Shown one piece after another: positions 47,154 to 56,831 of a stretch of 64,000 nt of DNA. Origin of the DNA: Candidatus Paraburkholderia kirkii. GTDB taxonomy: Bacteria > Pseudomonadota > Gammaproteobacteria > Burkholderiales > Burkholderiaceae. The notes below the pieces were generated by a model. That model did not search any database and had not been told where the DNA came from. It was given only the letters and a program-made list of their open reading frames with translations. Made by a program: the position numbers and the translations under genes. How positions within the stretch are numbered: the stretch's first letter is position 1; each line of letters starts with the position of its first letter. The stretch covers positions 24,938-88,937 of the forward strand of contig LFKV01000017.1 in assembly GCA_001189345.1 (NCBI GenBank). Direction: 5' to 3'.

Positions 47154-48518
47154 ATGAAGGAAATCAAGGTGGATGTGGCCGTGATCGGCGCGGGCACCGC
47201 AGGCATGGTCGCGTTGCGTGCGGCGCGGCTCGCAGGCGTGAATGCGGTGCTGATCGAAAGCGGCGAGCTCGGCACGACCTGCGCGCGCCGGCTGCATGCT
47301 CTCCAAGCTGCTGCTCGCAGCCGCCAACGGCCTGCACGACGCGCGCTCGCTCGCGGCGCGCGGCATCGAAGGCACGCATGCGCTGGAGCCCGATGACGCG
47401 CGCGTGCTGGACTACGTGCGGCGCGAACGCGATTACTTCGTCAAAGGCGTGCTCGAGGAAGTCGAAGTCGAAGCGCTGCCCGGCGGCATCATCCTGTGCG
47501 GACAGGCGCGCTTCGAGGCGCCGACGCAGCTGCTCGTCGGGACGATACGCGCGTCGAAGCGAAAGGCATCGTGATCGCCACGGGCGCGGCGCCGAGCGTG
47601 CCCGACGAGCTGAAGATCTTCGGCGACCGGCTCATCACGAGCGACGATCTCTTCGAGCTGCGCACGCTGCCGAAGCGCGTCGCGGTGTTCGGCGCGGGGC
47701 CGATCGCGCTGGAACTGGGGCAGGCGCTGGCGCGGCTCGACGTCGAGACATTCATGTTCGGCAAGGGCGGCGGCGTCGCGGCGCTGACCGATACGCCCGT
47801 GCGCGACGCGCTCGCCGCCGCGCTCGCCGACGAGTTCCACTTCGATCCGGACGCGAAGTTTCAGGAGATGTCGCTGCGGGACGGACAGCCGACGCTGCGC
47901 TTCACGTCGCCAGACGGGCGCGAGCGAGTCGAACGCTTCGATCTCGTGCTGGCCGCGACGGGCCGCGCGCCGAACCTGAAGCCGCTCGCGCTCGAGAATG
48001 CCGGCATCGAACTGAACGACAGGGGCGTGCCGCTGTTCGACGAAACGACGATGCAATGCGGCAGGAGCCACATCTTCGTCGCGGGCGATTGCGACGGCAC
48101 GCGCCCGTGGCTTCACGACGCCGCCGACGAAGGCAAGCTCGCCGGCGACAACGCGGCGCGCTTCCCCGACGTGCGGGCGATCAGGCGCAAGGTGTCCTTC
48201 TCGATCGTGTTCAGCGAACCGCAGGTCGCGATCGTCGGCGCATCTTACTACGATCTCGACAGGCAGATGACCGTGACGGGCGAAGTGTCGTTCGAGAATC
48301 AGGGCCGCAGCCTCGTGATGCGGCAGAACCGCGGCCTGCTGCACGTCTATGCCGACGCGAAGACCAGCAAGCTGCGCGGTGCGCAAGGCTGCGGTCCGGC
48401 GATGGAGCATCTGGGTCACCTGCTCGCCTGGGCGCTGCAACTGGAGCTGACGCTGGACGAGGCGCTCAGGCTGCCCTTCTATCATCCGGTGGTGGAAGAA
48501 GGCCTGCGAGCGCGCTGA
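47154..48518 (+). pseudogene. Dihydrolipoamide dehydrogenase-like flavoprotein disulfide reductase, frameshifted
   Basis: ATG 47154 reads VDVAVIGAGTAGMVALRAAR, then a two-base loss near 47291 breaks the redox-disulfide region (ELGTTCAR then CMLSKLLL). A second shift near 47540 splits TQLLVG from DDTRVEAKGIVIATGAAPSV. From there it is clean: VAVFGAGPIALELGQALARL (NAD site), HIFVAGDCDGTRPWLHDAAD and the dimerisation domain SFSIVFSEPQVAIVGASYYD to 48518. It is a Lpd/mercuric-reductase-type paralogue, not in an oxoacid dehydrogenase operon, so the original partner is unknown. Inactive. Confidence 0.83.
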
Positions 48519-48621
48519 AGGACGCGGACAGAAAGTGCTACGAGGAACGTTCGGAAACGCCGCCCGCGCTGCCGACCGCGGCGGGTTGCTGAAGCTTTTT
48601 CAGAACGCCGGAGAAAAAATA

Positions 48622-48649
48622 AAACGCCGGTTGCGAACAACCGGCGTTT
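48622..48649 (-). terminator. Rho-independent terminator of the 48.7-kb membrane protein gene
   Basis: Perfect 11-bp stem (48622-48632 / 48639-48649), loop GCGAAC; on the minus strand it is followed by TATTTTTTC. It lies just downstream of the small membrane-protein gene. Confidence 0.8.
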
Positions 48650-48683
48650 CGTCTTCCGAATCGGACTCGACAACCGTCGCGCT

Positions 48684-49040
48684 TCAGCTTCCGCTCAGAC
48701 CGTATTGCAGCGCAAGATCGAAACCCAGCACCACCATCGAGCAGAACAGACCCAGCAGCAGGTTCGCCAGTCGGTGGTCGACGTCCTTGTGCTTGGTCAG
48801 AACGGCGCCTGCGAGGAACGCGATTTCCACGATGATCTGCATACAGAAGACGGCGATCATCAACGCGAACTCGTAACCCATCGAGTTGAAGTTCATGAAG
48901 TTGAAGCCGTTTACCGCGGCCCAAGACCCCATTCGCCAAGCTTCGTATGCCAATAGCAGCAACGGGAAGAAATAGCTGGCTACGTAAGTCGGCACCGTGG
49001 CGTGCCGCAATTCCATATTTAAGTGACGTGTTACTTGCAT
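48684..49040 (-). CDS. Small hypothetical membrane protein
   Basis: 118 residues from ATG 49040, with GAGGAG 8 bases upstream (the longer frame to 49124 lacks a site and looks non-coding). Three hydrophobic segments: YVASYFFPLLLLAYEAW, FALMIAVFCMQIIVEIAFLA and LLLGLFCSMVVLGFDLAL, separated by short polar loops. It has its own terminator at 48622-48649 and seems intact. I recognise no domain; lower GC than neighbours in its upstream region. An inner-membrane protein of unknown function. Confidence 0.62.
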   Translation of the reverse strand: MQVTRHLNMELRHATVPTYVASYFFPLLLLAYEAWRMGSWAAVNGFNFMNFNSMGYEFALMIAVFCMQIIVEIAFLAGAVLTKHKDVDHRLANLLLGLFCSMVVLGFDLALQYGLSGS

Positions 49041-49279
49041 CGCGTACTCCTCATCTGATTGCCCGAAAACGACGGGCGTTCTACCTGCACGGTGACGCCG
49101 CCTGCGTGTTCGCCTGAACGGCACAAATGCGCCGTATTTTTAGAATACGACAATTTTTGGGAAAGCGAACCATCGTATTCCCGATGGTCTCGCCCAGCAC
49201 GGCAATGCGCGATTCGTTGTGCAGTGCAACTGAATAAAGCAGTTATTTCCGATGAAAATCAGTCCATCCGGAAGGCCCT

Positions 49280-49308
49280 GATTCGGCACGCAATACGCGT
49301 GCCGAATC
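49280..49308. terminator. 12-bp perfect inverted repeat downstream of mmsB
   Basis: GATTCGGCACGC (49280-49291), loop AATAC, GCGTGCCGAATC (49297-49308), 30 bases beyond the mmsB stop. No U-tract, so terminator is an inference. The remaining 49041-49279 shows no gene. Confidence 0.5.
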
Positions 49309-49338
49309 CAATACTCTGTTTGACTTGTCTTGCGGGCT

Positions 49339-50226
49339 TCAGTGCTTCGCGTACAGTTTGATAATGCCTGAAAAATCGAGTCCGCCCAGTCCCTGCTGGC
49401 TCATCGACTGATACAATTGCTGCGCCAGCGCGCCCATGAAAACCGGTTGTTTCGCGCCGCGCGCCGCATCGACGGCGAGACCCAGATCCTTCAGCATCAG
49501 ATCCGCGCCGAAGCCGCCCGAATAGCCGCGCGACGCAGGCGCGGTTTCGACGATTCCCGGATAGGGATTACACGTATCCGAGCTCCAGCAACGTCCCGTC
49601 GACGTGTTGACGATGCTCGCCAGTTTCGTCGGATTGATGCCGAGCGTTTCGCCGAGCTTCATCGCTTCGGCGACGCCGATCATGGAAATTCCCAGCAGCA
49701 GGTTATTGCAGATCTTTGCGATCTGACCCGTTCTGGTTTCGCCGCAAGTGCACCATGTTCTTGCCCATGCCCGAGAGCACGGGACGCAGCGCTTCGAAGA
49801 GCGCTTCGTCCGCGCCGACCATGAAGGTCAGCGTCCCCGCCTGCGCGCCGACGACGCCGCCCGACACGGGCGCGTCCCCGAACGGATTGCCCCGTTGCGC
49901 GGCCGCTTCGGCGATGAGCTTCGCGGTGGCCGGATCGATCGTGCTGCTGTCGACGAGCGGCACGCCTTTCGCGGCCCCGGCAAGCACGCCGTCGTCGTTC
50001 AGATAGACCGCCTTCACGTGCTGCGCCGCGGGAAGCATCGTGATGACCACTTCTCCGCGCCTTCGGCCGCCGCGCGCGGCGACGCGGCGAACGTCGCGCC
50101 CGCCGCCTTCGCCGCTTCGATGGCGGCGGGCGCCAGATCGAAGGCCGTCACCGCGTGCCCCGCTTTCAGGAGGTTCGCGGCCATCGGACCGCCCATGTGG
50201 CCCAGGCCGATAAAACCTATCTTCAT
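49339..50226 (-). pseudogene. mmsB: 3-hydroxyisobutyrate dehydrogenase, two frameshifts
   Basis: ATG 50226 starts MKIGFIGLGHMGGPMAANLL, the NAD-binding and substrate signature of beta-hydroxyacid dehydrogenases. A shift near 50052 moves to VVITMLPAAQHVKAVYLNDD, GDAPVSGGVVGAQAGTLTFM and GMGKNMVHL; another near 49745 moves to NNLLLGISMIGVAEAMKLGE with the helix carrying the catalytic Lys, and ends at 49339. The enzyme belongs to valine catabolism, next to mmsA. Both are broken, so this branch is lost unless duplicated elsewhere. Confidence 0.88.
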
Positions 50227-50248
50227 CGCCGTCTCCTTTTCGTCGTTC

Positions 50249-51262
50249 TTATCTCAAAGCGATCGTCGTGTTCACGCCGTCGTTCACCGTCGCATCGTCG
50301 AACCAGCGCGCCGTGACCGTCTTGGTCTGCGTGTAGAACTGCACGACCTGCTTGCCGTACGGCCCGAGGTCGCCGAGCTTCGAGCCGCGCGAACCGGTGA
50401 AGCTGAACGCCGGCACCGGCACGGGAATCGGAATGTTGATGCCCACCTGGCCGATGTCGATCTCGCTCTGGAACTTGCGCGCCGCCGCTCCGCTCTGCGT
50501 GAACAGGCCGACGCCGTTGCCCATCGGGTTGCGGTTGACGAGCGCGATCGCATCGTCGAGCGTGTCCGCTTCGAGCACTCACAGCACCGGGCCGAAGATC
50601 TCCATCTTGTAGATCGTCATGTCGGGGTCGACGTCGGTAAAGATCGTCGGACCGATGAAGTTGCCGTGCTCGTAGCCTTTCACCTCGATGCCGCGGCCGT
50701 CGAGCGCGAGCGTCGCGCCCTCCTCCACGCCCTGGCCGATGAGGCCGAGGATGCGTTCCTTCGCCGCCTTCGATACGACCGGCCCCACGTCCGTGTCCGG
50801 CTCGGTGCCCGCGTTGACCCTGAGCGTCTTCGCGCGCTCGACGAGCTCCGGCACCCAGTCCTTCGACGCGCCGACGAACACCGCCACCGAGGTCGCCATG
50901 CAGCGCTGTCCGGCCGCGCCGAAGCCCGCGCCCGCGAGCGCGTTCAAGGTCTGCTCCTTGTTGGCGTCGGGCAGCACGACGGCGTGATTCTTCGCGCCCA
51001 TCATCGATTGCACGTGCTTGCCGTGCTGGCTCGCGAGGTTGTAGACGTGCGTGCCGACGGCAGTCGAGCCCACGAAGGAAATGGCCTTGATGTCGGGATG
51101 CGTGCAGATGGCATCGACGACTTCCTTGCCGCCGTGCACGACGTTCAGCACGCCCGGCGACACGCCCGCTTCGAGCGCCAGCTCGACGAGCTCCATCGTC
51201 GAGAGCGGGTCCTGCTCGGAGGGTTTCAGCACGAACGTGTTGCCGCAGACGATCGCCATCGG
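50249..51262 (-). pseudogene. mmsA: Methylmalonate-semialdehyde dehydrogenase, N-terminus deleted, in-frame TGA
   Basis: The readable part starts [20 protein letters not shown] near 51270, so about 150 N-terminal residues are missing. It then has [40 protein letters not shown] (catalytic Cys) and EIFGPVL. TGA at 50579-50581 lies between EIFGPVL and [13 protein letters not shown] in the same frame, where relatives usually have Cys. The end [17 protein letters not shown] at 50249 is intact. CoA-acylating enzyme of valine and inositol catabolism. The 5' part was deleted together with the start of the divergent LysR gene. Confidence 0.88.
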
Positions 51263-52223
51263 AAACAACCAGCGGCAAGCTCGATCTCGCCAAACTCAAC
51301 TGGGACGATCTGCGCTACTTCCTCGAAGTCGCCCGGACACAGCGCGCAAGCGGCGCGGCGAAGCGGCTCGGGGTCGATTACACGACCGTCGCGCGGCGCG
51401 TGCGCGCCCTCGAGGACGCGCTCGGCACTCTCCTGTTCGACAAGTCGCGCAGCGGCGGATTCATTCTGACCGCCGAAGGCCAGCGCCTGCTCGGTTTCGT
51501 CGATTCGATCGAGACGACGGTGCAGTCCGCCACCGAGCAGATCGCAAATCCGGCCATGCGCTGTCGGGGCACGTGCGGGTCGGCTCGACGGAGGGCTTCG
51601 GCTGCTTCTTCCTCGCGCCGCAGCTCGCGCGCTTTCAGGACGCGCATCCGAACATTTCCATCGACCTGCTGCCGGTGCCGCATTTCGTGAGCCTGTCGAA
51701 GCGCGAGGCGGATATCGCCGTGACGCTCGAGCGCCCCGAGCAAGGCCAGTACGTCTATACGAAGCTCTGCGAATACCGGCTCAAGCTGTACGCGAGCGCC
51801 GACTATCTGGCAGCGTATCCGCCGATCCGCACGAGCGACGATCTGCGCCAGCATCGCTTCGCGAGCTATATCGACGATCTCGCCTTCAGCTACGAACTGC
51901 TGTATCTGGAGCGCGCCGTGCCGGGTGCGGTCTCGCGCTGGCGCAGCACGAGCGTGATCGCGCAGTACTTCGCGGCGCTGCAGGGGCGCGCGCTGGCGAT
52001 CCTGCCGTGCTTCATGGCCTTGCCCGATCCGCGCTTCGTGCCGATGCTGCCCGACGATATCGTCGTGACGCGCGCCTTCTACCTTTCCTGCCGCGAGGAC
52101 TTGCGCAAGCTCAAGCGCATCACGACCGCGTGGGACTATCTGCGCGCGGCGGCCGAAGCGAATCGCGCCTTCCTGATGGGCGACGGCGCGCACATGGCAT
52201 GGGTCGACGTCCAGTCATCCTGA
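51263..52223 (+). pseudogene. LysR-family regulator, start codon lost, frameshifted
   Basis: The frame from 51262 reads [20 protein letters not shown], the HTH with AAKRLGVDYTTVARRVRALE and FDKSRSGGFILTAEGQRL, but has no start codon: the deletion that removed the mmsA 5' end also took it (CCATCG precedes GAAACA). One G is lost near 51556 (CCATGCGCTG for CCATGGCGCTG); the effector domain then continues GHVRVGSTEGFGCFFLAPQL and ALAILPCFMALPDPRFVPML to 52223. Its divergent position indicates it was the regulator of the mmsAB genes. Confidence 0.85.
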
Positions 52224-52507
52224 TCGATGATTCTTTTTGACACATCGATCCAGAAGATCGTGTTAAGACGCATTGCGCAGTCACGCGTCACAAAATTTGG
52301 CACGATCAAATTCGTGGAATTTTGCTTCGATATCCTTTTGAAACGTCATCGGCGCGCGAGGCGTGCGGCATAATTGACGGCAGGTTTCAATGCTTTGCCG
52401 TGGAGATTGCGGCGCACTTCAACTCCGTGATTTTCCCTAGTCTTTTTCTTACCGGCCGGCCTGGCCATCGCGCGCTGATGGCCTTCATCATCTGGTCACG
52501 GCGGACC

Positions 52508-53452
52508 ATGTCCCGCCAGCGCATCCGCTTCGTCGAGGCGCGCACGGCGCGCGCGATCGCCATCGTCGGCGGCGCCGCGCTGCTGATCGCCGCGCTTGCG
52601 CTCGACATCGCGATCGGCACGGTGTTCGCCCGCAGTCATCTCGGCGAAGAGCAGGCGCTCGTGTCGCGCCGCTCGTATGAAATGGAGGAGCTCGGGCGCC
52701 TCAATGCGGCGCTAATCGAACTCCGGCCGCGCGTCGAGGCGCTGGCGGGAAACGTGGAAGAGCTGCGCGATTTCGACGTTCACCTGAAGGCCGCGCACGG
52801 CGCGGGCGGCGCATCCAACGTGCACAACGTGCCGCCGCTGCCCGACAGCGAGGAGCCCGCCACCGCGCTCGACGGCGCCGGCGGCCCGGCCCTGCCGCCG
52901 CGCCTGTGCGAGAACGCGCGCCGCCGGCGCGCCCCGTCAGCGCCTGAAGAGCACGCAGCAGATCATCGATTGCCTGAACGGCGTCGTGTCGGAGCTGCAA
53001 ACCCGCACGCTCGCGCACTACACGGCCTATATGGCGTTTCCCGGCCGCGACCCTTCGCCGGGCGCGCGCAGCGGCTCGCCCTACGGCAATCGATTCGATC
53101 TGTTCACCGGCCGCCTGAGCTTTCATCCCGGAATCGATCTCGTCGCGCCCACCGGTTCCCCTATCCTCGCGAGCGCCGGCGGCCGCGTCGTGCAGGCCGG
53201 CGAGCGCAACGGCTATGGCACGCGATCGACATCCGTCACAGCGACGGCATGGTGACGCGCTACGGACATGCCTCGCGCATCTTCGTGCATGCCGGCGATT
53301 TCGTGATGCCCGGACAGGAGATCGCGGAAGTCGGCTCGACCGGCCGCTCCACGGGCCCGCATCTGCACTTCGAAGTGATCGTCGGGGGCGCGCAGATCAA
53401 TCCTTCTCCTTATCTGGCGCTCTTCAAGCGCAGGCCGAATGCGCAAGGTTGA
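52508..53452 (+). pseudogene. M23 peptidase with membrane anchor, paired frameshifts in the middle
   Basis: ATG 52508 gives MSRQRIRFVEARTARAIAIV, a single membrane helix and a coiled-coil region. Near 52918 the frame slips; the expected catalytic half SPYGNRFDLFTGRLSFHPGI and DLVAPTGSPILASAGGRVVQ lies in another frame up to about 53220, where a lost A brings it back: IDIRHSDGMVTRYGHASRIF and GPHLHFEVIVGG, stop 53452. Because the two shifts compensate, the frame stays open for 314 codons but about 100 residues, including the HxxxD zinc ligands, are scrambled. It precedes a small membrane protein and bactofilin, a cell-shape operon. Confidence 0.85.
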
Positions 53453-53759
53453 TTCGAAGCGGCTGTCGCTGCAACTCACGCGCCGGAGCTATGCGCTCAC
53501 GCCGAAGCGGAGCACGGGCATCTGGCTCGGATCGACCGCGGCCGTCTGCGCGCTCGCGGCGCTCGTCGCTGCCGGATTCGTGCTGAAACGCTCACACGAG
53601 GACGTGCGCAAGCTCGACACGCTCTGCGCGCAGCTCGCGCTCGAGCAGGAGGCGGCGACCCGCGCCGTGCTCGAACAGCGCGTGACCGACGCCACCGCGC
53701 AGAACGAGCGCCTGCTGACCGACCTCGCCTTTCTGAAGAAACAGCACAAGCCCGACTGA
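53439..53759 (+). CDS. Small membrane protein with coiled coil (bactofilin operon)
   Basis: 106 residues, overlapping the end of the M23 gene by 14 bases. A basic N-terminus (RKVDSKRLSLQLTRRSYALT), one membrane helix (IWLGSTAAVCALAALVAAGFV) and a heptad-rich tail (LEQEAATRAVLEQRVTDATA). Gene order peptidase-membrane protein-bactofilin is seen in other Burkholderiaceae. It probably recruits or anchors the bactofilin/peptidase machinery, but this is inferred from position alone. Intact. Confidence 0.7.
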   Translation: MRKVDSKRLSLQLTRRSYALTPKRSTGIWLGSTAAVCALAALVAAGFVLKRSHEDVRKLDTLCAQLALEQEAATRAVLEQRVTDATAQNERLLTDLAFLKKQHKPD

Positions 53760-53817
53760 GCACGCCGCGCGCGTGCCCGGATCGCGCAACTCATCAACGC
53801 ATCGCAAGGACTCGACC

Positions 53818-54261
53818 ATGTTCTCATCGAAGAAAGACACCCGGGGCGTCAAGCAAGCCAAGCTGACAACGCTCATCGCGCACAACGTTCACATCTCGGG
53901 CGATCTCGAATTCAGCGACGGCCTGCGCATGGACGGCCAGGTCACGGGCAACGTGACGGGGCGTGCCGGCGAGGAAACGCTGCTCGTCGTGAGCGATCAG
54001 GGCGCGATCCGCGGCAACGTCAGCGCCTACGACGTCATCATCAACGGCTGCGTGACCGGCGGCGTCACCGTCGCGCATTTCGTCGAACTCCAGTCCAATG
54101 CGCGCGTGCTGGGCAACATCTACTACCAGCAGTTGCGCATGGACATCGGCGCGACCGTCGAGGACAAACTCACCAAGCTGGAGTCGCCGCACGCTCATCA
54201 GCCAAGCCTGCCCGCGCCCGATTACGCGACCGATCTCGCGACCGATCTCGCGACGAGCTGA
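53818..54261 (+). CDS. Bactofilin (polymer-forming cytoskeletal protein)
   Basis: 147 residues from ATG 53818 (AAGGA upstream). The DUF583 beta-helix is complete: TLIAHNVHISGDLEFSDGLR, MDGQVTGNVTG, AIRGNVSAYDVIINGCVTGG and VELQSNARVLGNIYYQQLRM. Bactofilins self-assemble without nucleotide and position cell-wall enzymes. The C-terminus ends in a short repeat (ATDLATDLATS) from a duplicated GCGACCGATCTC unit. Intact, although the M23 partner is broken. Confidence 0.92.
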   Translation: MFSSKKDTRGVKQAKLTTLIAHNVHISGDLEFSDGLRMDGQVTGNVTGRAGEETLLVVSDQGAIRGNVSAYDVIINGCVTGGVTVAHFVELQSNARVLGNIYYQQLRMDIGATVEDKLTKLESPHAHQPSLPAPDYATDLATDLATS

Positions 54262-54464
54262 GCCTGGCCGCTCCAAATTGATGGCAAGCAGCGCATCTCG
54301 CCCATTGCGTGCTTGCAGGCAACTACGCGCAGGCCCAGTCAATTCCGCTAAGATTCGAAAGATGGAGGCCGCGCGCTCGCGCCCTCGCGACGCCGGCAAC
54401 GATCGCGATTTCGAGCGCCCATCGACACGTGGCCGGTAACATCGATATAAGAAAAGGGCGCCCC

Positions 54465-54932
54465 ATGCTGGTCAACTGCGCAGCTTATCAAAACGGCCGA
54501 AAGCTCGCGGACGTGCGCATCGACGATATCAACGCATATCGCGATCTGCCCGAGTCTTTCATTTGGGTTGCACTGAAGGAGCCCGGCCCCGGCGAGCTGG
54601 CGCATATGACGCAACAGTTCGGCCTGCACGAACTCGCCGTCGAGGATGCGCAGCACGGTCATCAGCGGCCGAAGGTCGAGGAATACGGCGATTCGCTGTT
54701 CGCGGTCTTTCATACGGTCGAGTTCGACAAGGAAGGCGAGGTGGTCGTCGGCGAGATGAACGTGTTCGTCGGCACGAACTACGTGCTCTCGGTGCGCAAC
54801 CGCACCACGCAAGGTTTTCAGGAAGTGCGCAAGCGCTGCGAGCTCGACTGGGTCTACGGCTATCCGACCTGTCTCGCGGTCATGTTGCTCGTCGATATCG
54901 TGCTCTACTGGCGCTTCAAGAAGGCCGGCTAG
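54465..54932 (+). pseudogene. corA: CorA-like Mg/Co transporter with large in-frame internal deletion
   Basis: ATG 54465 gives MLVNCAAYQNGRKLADVRID and the CorA cytoplasmic domain (EPGPGELAHMTQQFGLHELA, AVEDAQHGHQRPKVEEYGDS, EMNVFVGTNYVLSVRNRTTQ). After RKRCE the sequence jumps to LDWVYGYPTCLAVMLLVDIV and the basic C-terminus. About 170 residues are missing, including the long stalk helix, the first membrane helix and the GMN selectivity motif. The deletion is in frame, so a 155-residue product with one membrane helix could still be made, but it cannot form the pore. Confidence 0.87.
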
Positions 54933-55498
54933 CTATTATTATAATAGTGCGACGCCTTCGCTGCCGCGCGCAGGAAAGGCTGCATCAAGCCAGAAAATTC
55001 GTCGCCGGGAACCATCCGGCGAAATTCGTTGTCCAATCAGCCGATCTGCTCGAAAGAAGCCTTGGCTTGCAAATTGGCCTCTCGACCGCACATGACGTAA
55101 GCGCACGGCAGACGCGCTCACTTCCGCAGTTCCGCCGCAGTACACGTCGCATTTTCGTTTCAACCCGCACGTCGGCCTGCTGTTCGCCGATGTCGCCGTC
55201 CCGGTCATGCCGACCACGGCGCCGCCGCTCGGGCGCTCATGCGCATCCGCGGTTCGCCTTGCCGTTCCGGCCTATGCACCCTCAAGCTCATGAGAGCCTG
55301 AAAGACTGAAAGAGAGACGCAGCGCGCTCCGATGCACGTTTTTCATCGTGCCGGGCGTGCGGGGCCGCGCTTTGCATTGCCTCTCATGCACGCGGCGACG
55401 CTGCCTTCGAGCCGCGCCGCCCGGTTGTCGCTGGCGTGAATGCGCGATCTGCACGGTGCGCAGCAGCACCCCACCATTACTCACCACAGGAGCCCCAT
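54933..55498. other. 566-bp non-coding or decayed region
   Basis: No gene with a credible start, ribosome site or family match on either strand. It opens with an AT-rich TATTATTATAATAG run directly after corA and ends with the infA promoter/leader. It may hold an unrecognisable gene remnant; I see nothing to name. Confidence 0.35.
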
Positions 55499-55765
55499 AT
55501 GGCGAAAGAAGAACTCATCGAACTCGACGGTATCGTTGACGAAGTGCTTCCCGACAGCCGCTATCGCGTGACGCTGGACAACGGCGTCGTCGTGGGCGCG
55601 TACGCCTCGGGCCGCATGCGCAAGAATCACATCCGCATTCTCGCCGGCGACCGCGTGACGCTAGAGCTATCAGTGTACGACCTGACCAAGGGCCGCATCA
55701 ACTTCCGTCACAAGGACGAGTGCTCGGGCGGCGGCGCCCCGCGCACGCCGATGCGCCGTCGTTGA
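55499..55765 (+). CDS. infA: Translation initiation factor IF-1
   Basis: 88 residues from ATG 55499, AGGAG at about 55488. Single S1/OB-fold: [60 protein letters not shown] and KGRINFRH. The extended C-terminal tail ([17 protein letters not shown]) marks the second, stand-alone infA paralogue of beta-proteobacteria rather than the ribosomal-operon copy. IF-1 blocks the A site during initiation. Monocistronic, intact. Confidence 0.94.
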   Translation: MAKEELIELDGIVDEVLPDSRYRVTLDNGVVVGAYASGRMRKNHIRILAGDRVTLELSVYDLTKGRINFRHKDECSGGGAPRTPMRRR

Positions 55766-55946
55766 GCGCAGCAACGCTGTACACGGATCCTCACCGGCAA
55801 TTAGCATCCGCCCGATCCGCTGCGAACGCATCTGAACCACTCCGCGGATCATCCCGACTTCGACGCGGCCGCATGCCTCGCGCTTCGCCGCACCGGCTGC
55901 GCCACGCGTCGATGCCATTTCTTCCCGTCTACTTCAACGGTCTACT

Positions 55947-56831
55947 TCAACGGTCGGACCGCGCCGCCAGAAGTGCGTTCACGCCGATGGCGAAACCGTC
56001 TTCGTCGTTGCTCTTCGACACCAGGCTCGCGCTGTGCCGCACGGTTTCCGACGCCTGCCCCATCGCGATCGAGACGCCCGCGATCTCGAACATCGCCATG
56101 TCGTTGCCCATGTCGCCGAGCACGGCCACGCGTTCGAGCGGCACGTTCGCCAGATGCGCGAGTTCGCGCACCGCCGTGCCCTTGTTCGCCTCCAGGTTCG
56201 TGACGTCGAGGTAATACGCCTGCGAGCGCGCCGCATGGCCGCGGCCTTCGAGCTGCGTCTGCAAGCCGATCTCGACGCGCGCAAGCAGCGCCGTGTCCGC
56301 CGTCGAACCGACGATCTTGTCCACCGCGTCGAGATCGACATCGTCGAAACGCTTGACCAGCACGCCTTCGTAGCCCACCGTGCGCGTTTCGAGCGGCACG
56401 TAGGTCGCGTCGGGATGGGTCAGATACCATGGCATCGTCGATGAACACCCATGCGTCGACGCTCGCGGCGGCGAGCGCTTCGAGCGACGTCTGCACGACG
56501 TCGCGCGGCAGCTTGCGCGACGAGAGCACCTCCCACGTGCGCGGCTGAACCAGGCTGCCGCCGTTGTACGACGCGTAAGGCATGTCCACTGCCAGCGCCT
56601 CCACGATTGGCGCATGCCCCTGCCCGGCCGGCTGCTCGCCACGGTGAAGCGCACGCCCACTTCGCGCAGGCGGCGCACGGCATCCTTCGCGGGCTCGCCG
56701 AGCGCCTTGTCAGTGTAGAGCAGCGTGCCGTCGCAGTCGGTGACGACGAGCTCCGCCCGCGCGAGCGCCTCGAAGGCCGCGGCTCCGTCGCCGCTGACGC
56801 CGTGCAGGCCGTATTTGCCGTTCGCCGTCAT
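55947..56831 (-). pseudogene. Cof-type HAD phosphatase, paired frameshifts
   Basis: ATG 56831 overlaps the stop of the upstream kinase gene. It starts with VVTDCDGTLLYTDKALGEPA (motif I) and RFTVASSRPGRGM (motif II). A lost G near 56612 moves to VEALAVDMPYASYNGGSLVQ and LPRDVVQTSLEALAAASVDA in the next frame, until a second shift near 56433 restores the original frame: PWYLTHPDATYVPLETRTVG and VAVLGDMGNDMAMFEIAGVS (motif IV). The frame therefore stays open for 294 codons but about 60 cap-domain residues are wrong. Cof-type enzymes dephosphorylate sugar phosphates; the neighbours fit. Confidence 0.83.

Noticed and set aside
50579..50581. TGA at a cysteine position as possible selenocysteine
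   Set aside because: No SECIS-like hairpin was evident just downstream, the residue is not catalytic, and the gene has lost its N-terminus; simple nonsense mutation is enough.
54226..54258. Short direct repeat (GCGACCGATCTC) as a possible CRISPR or attachment site
   Set aside because: Only two and a half contiguous units inside the bactofilin C-terminus, without spacers; ordinary coding microrepeat.
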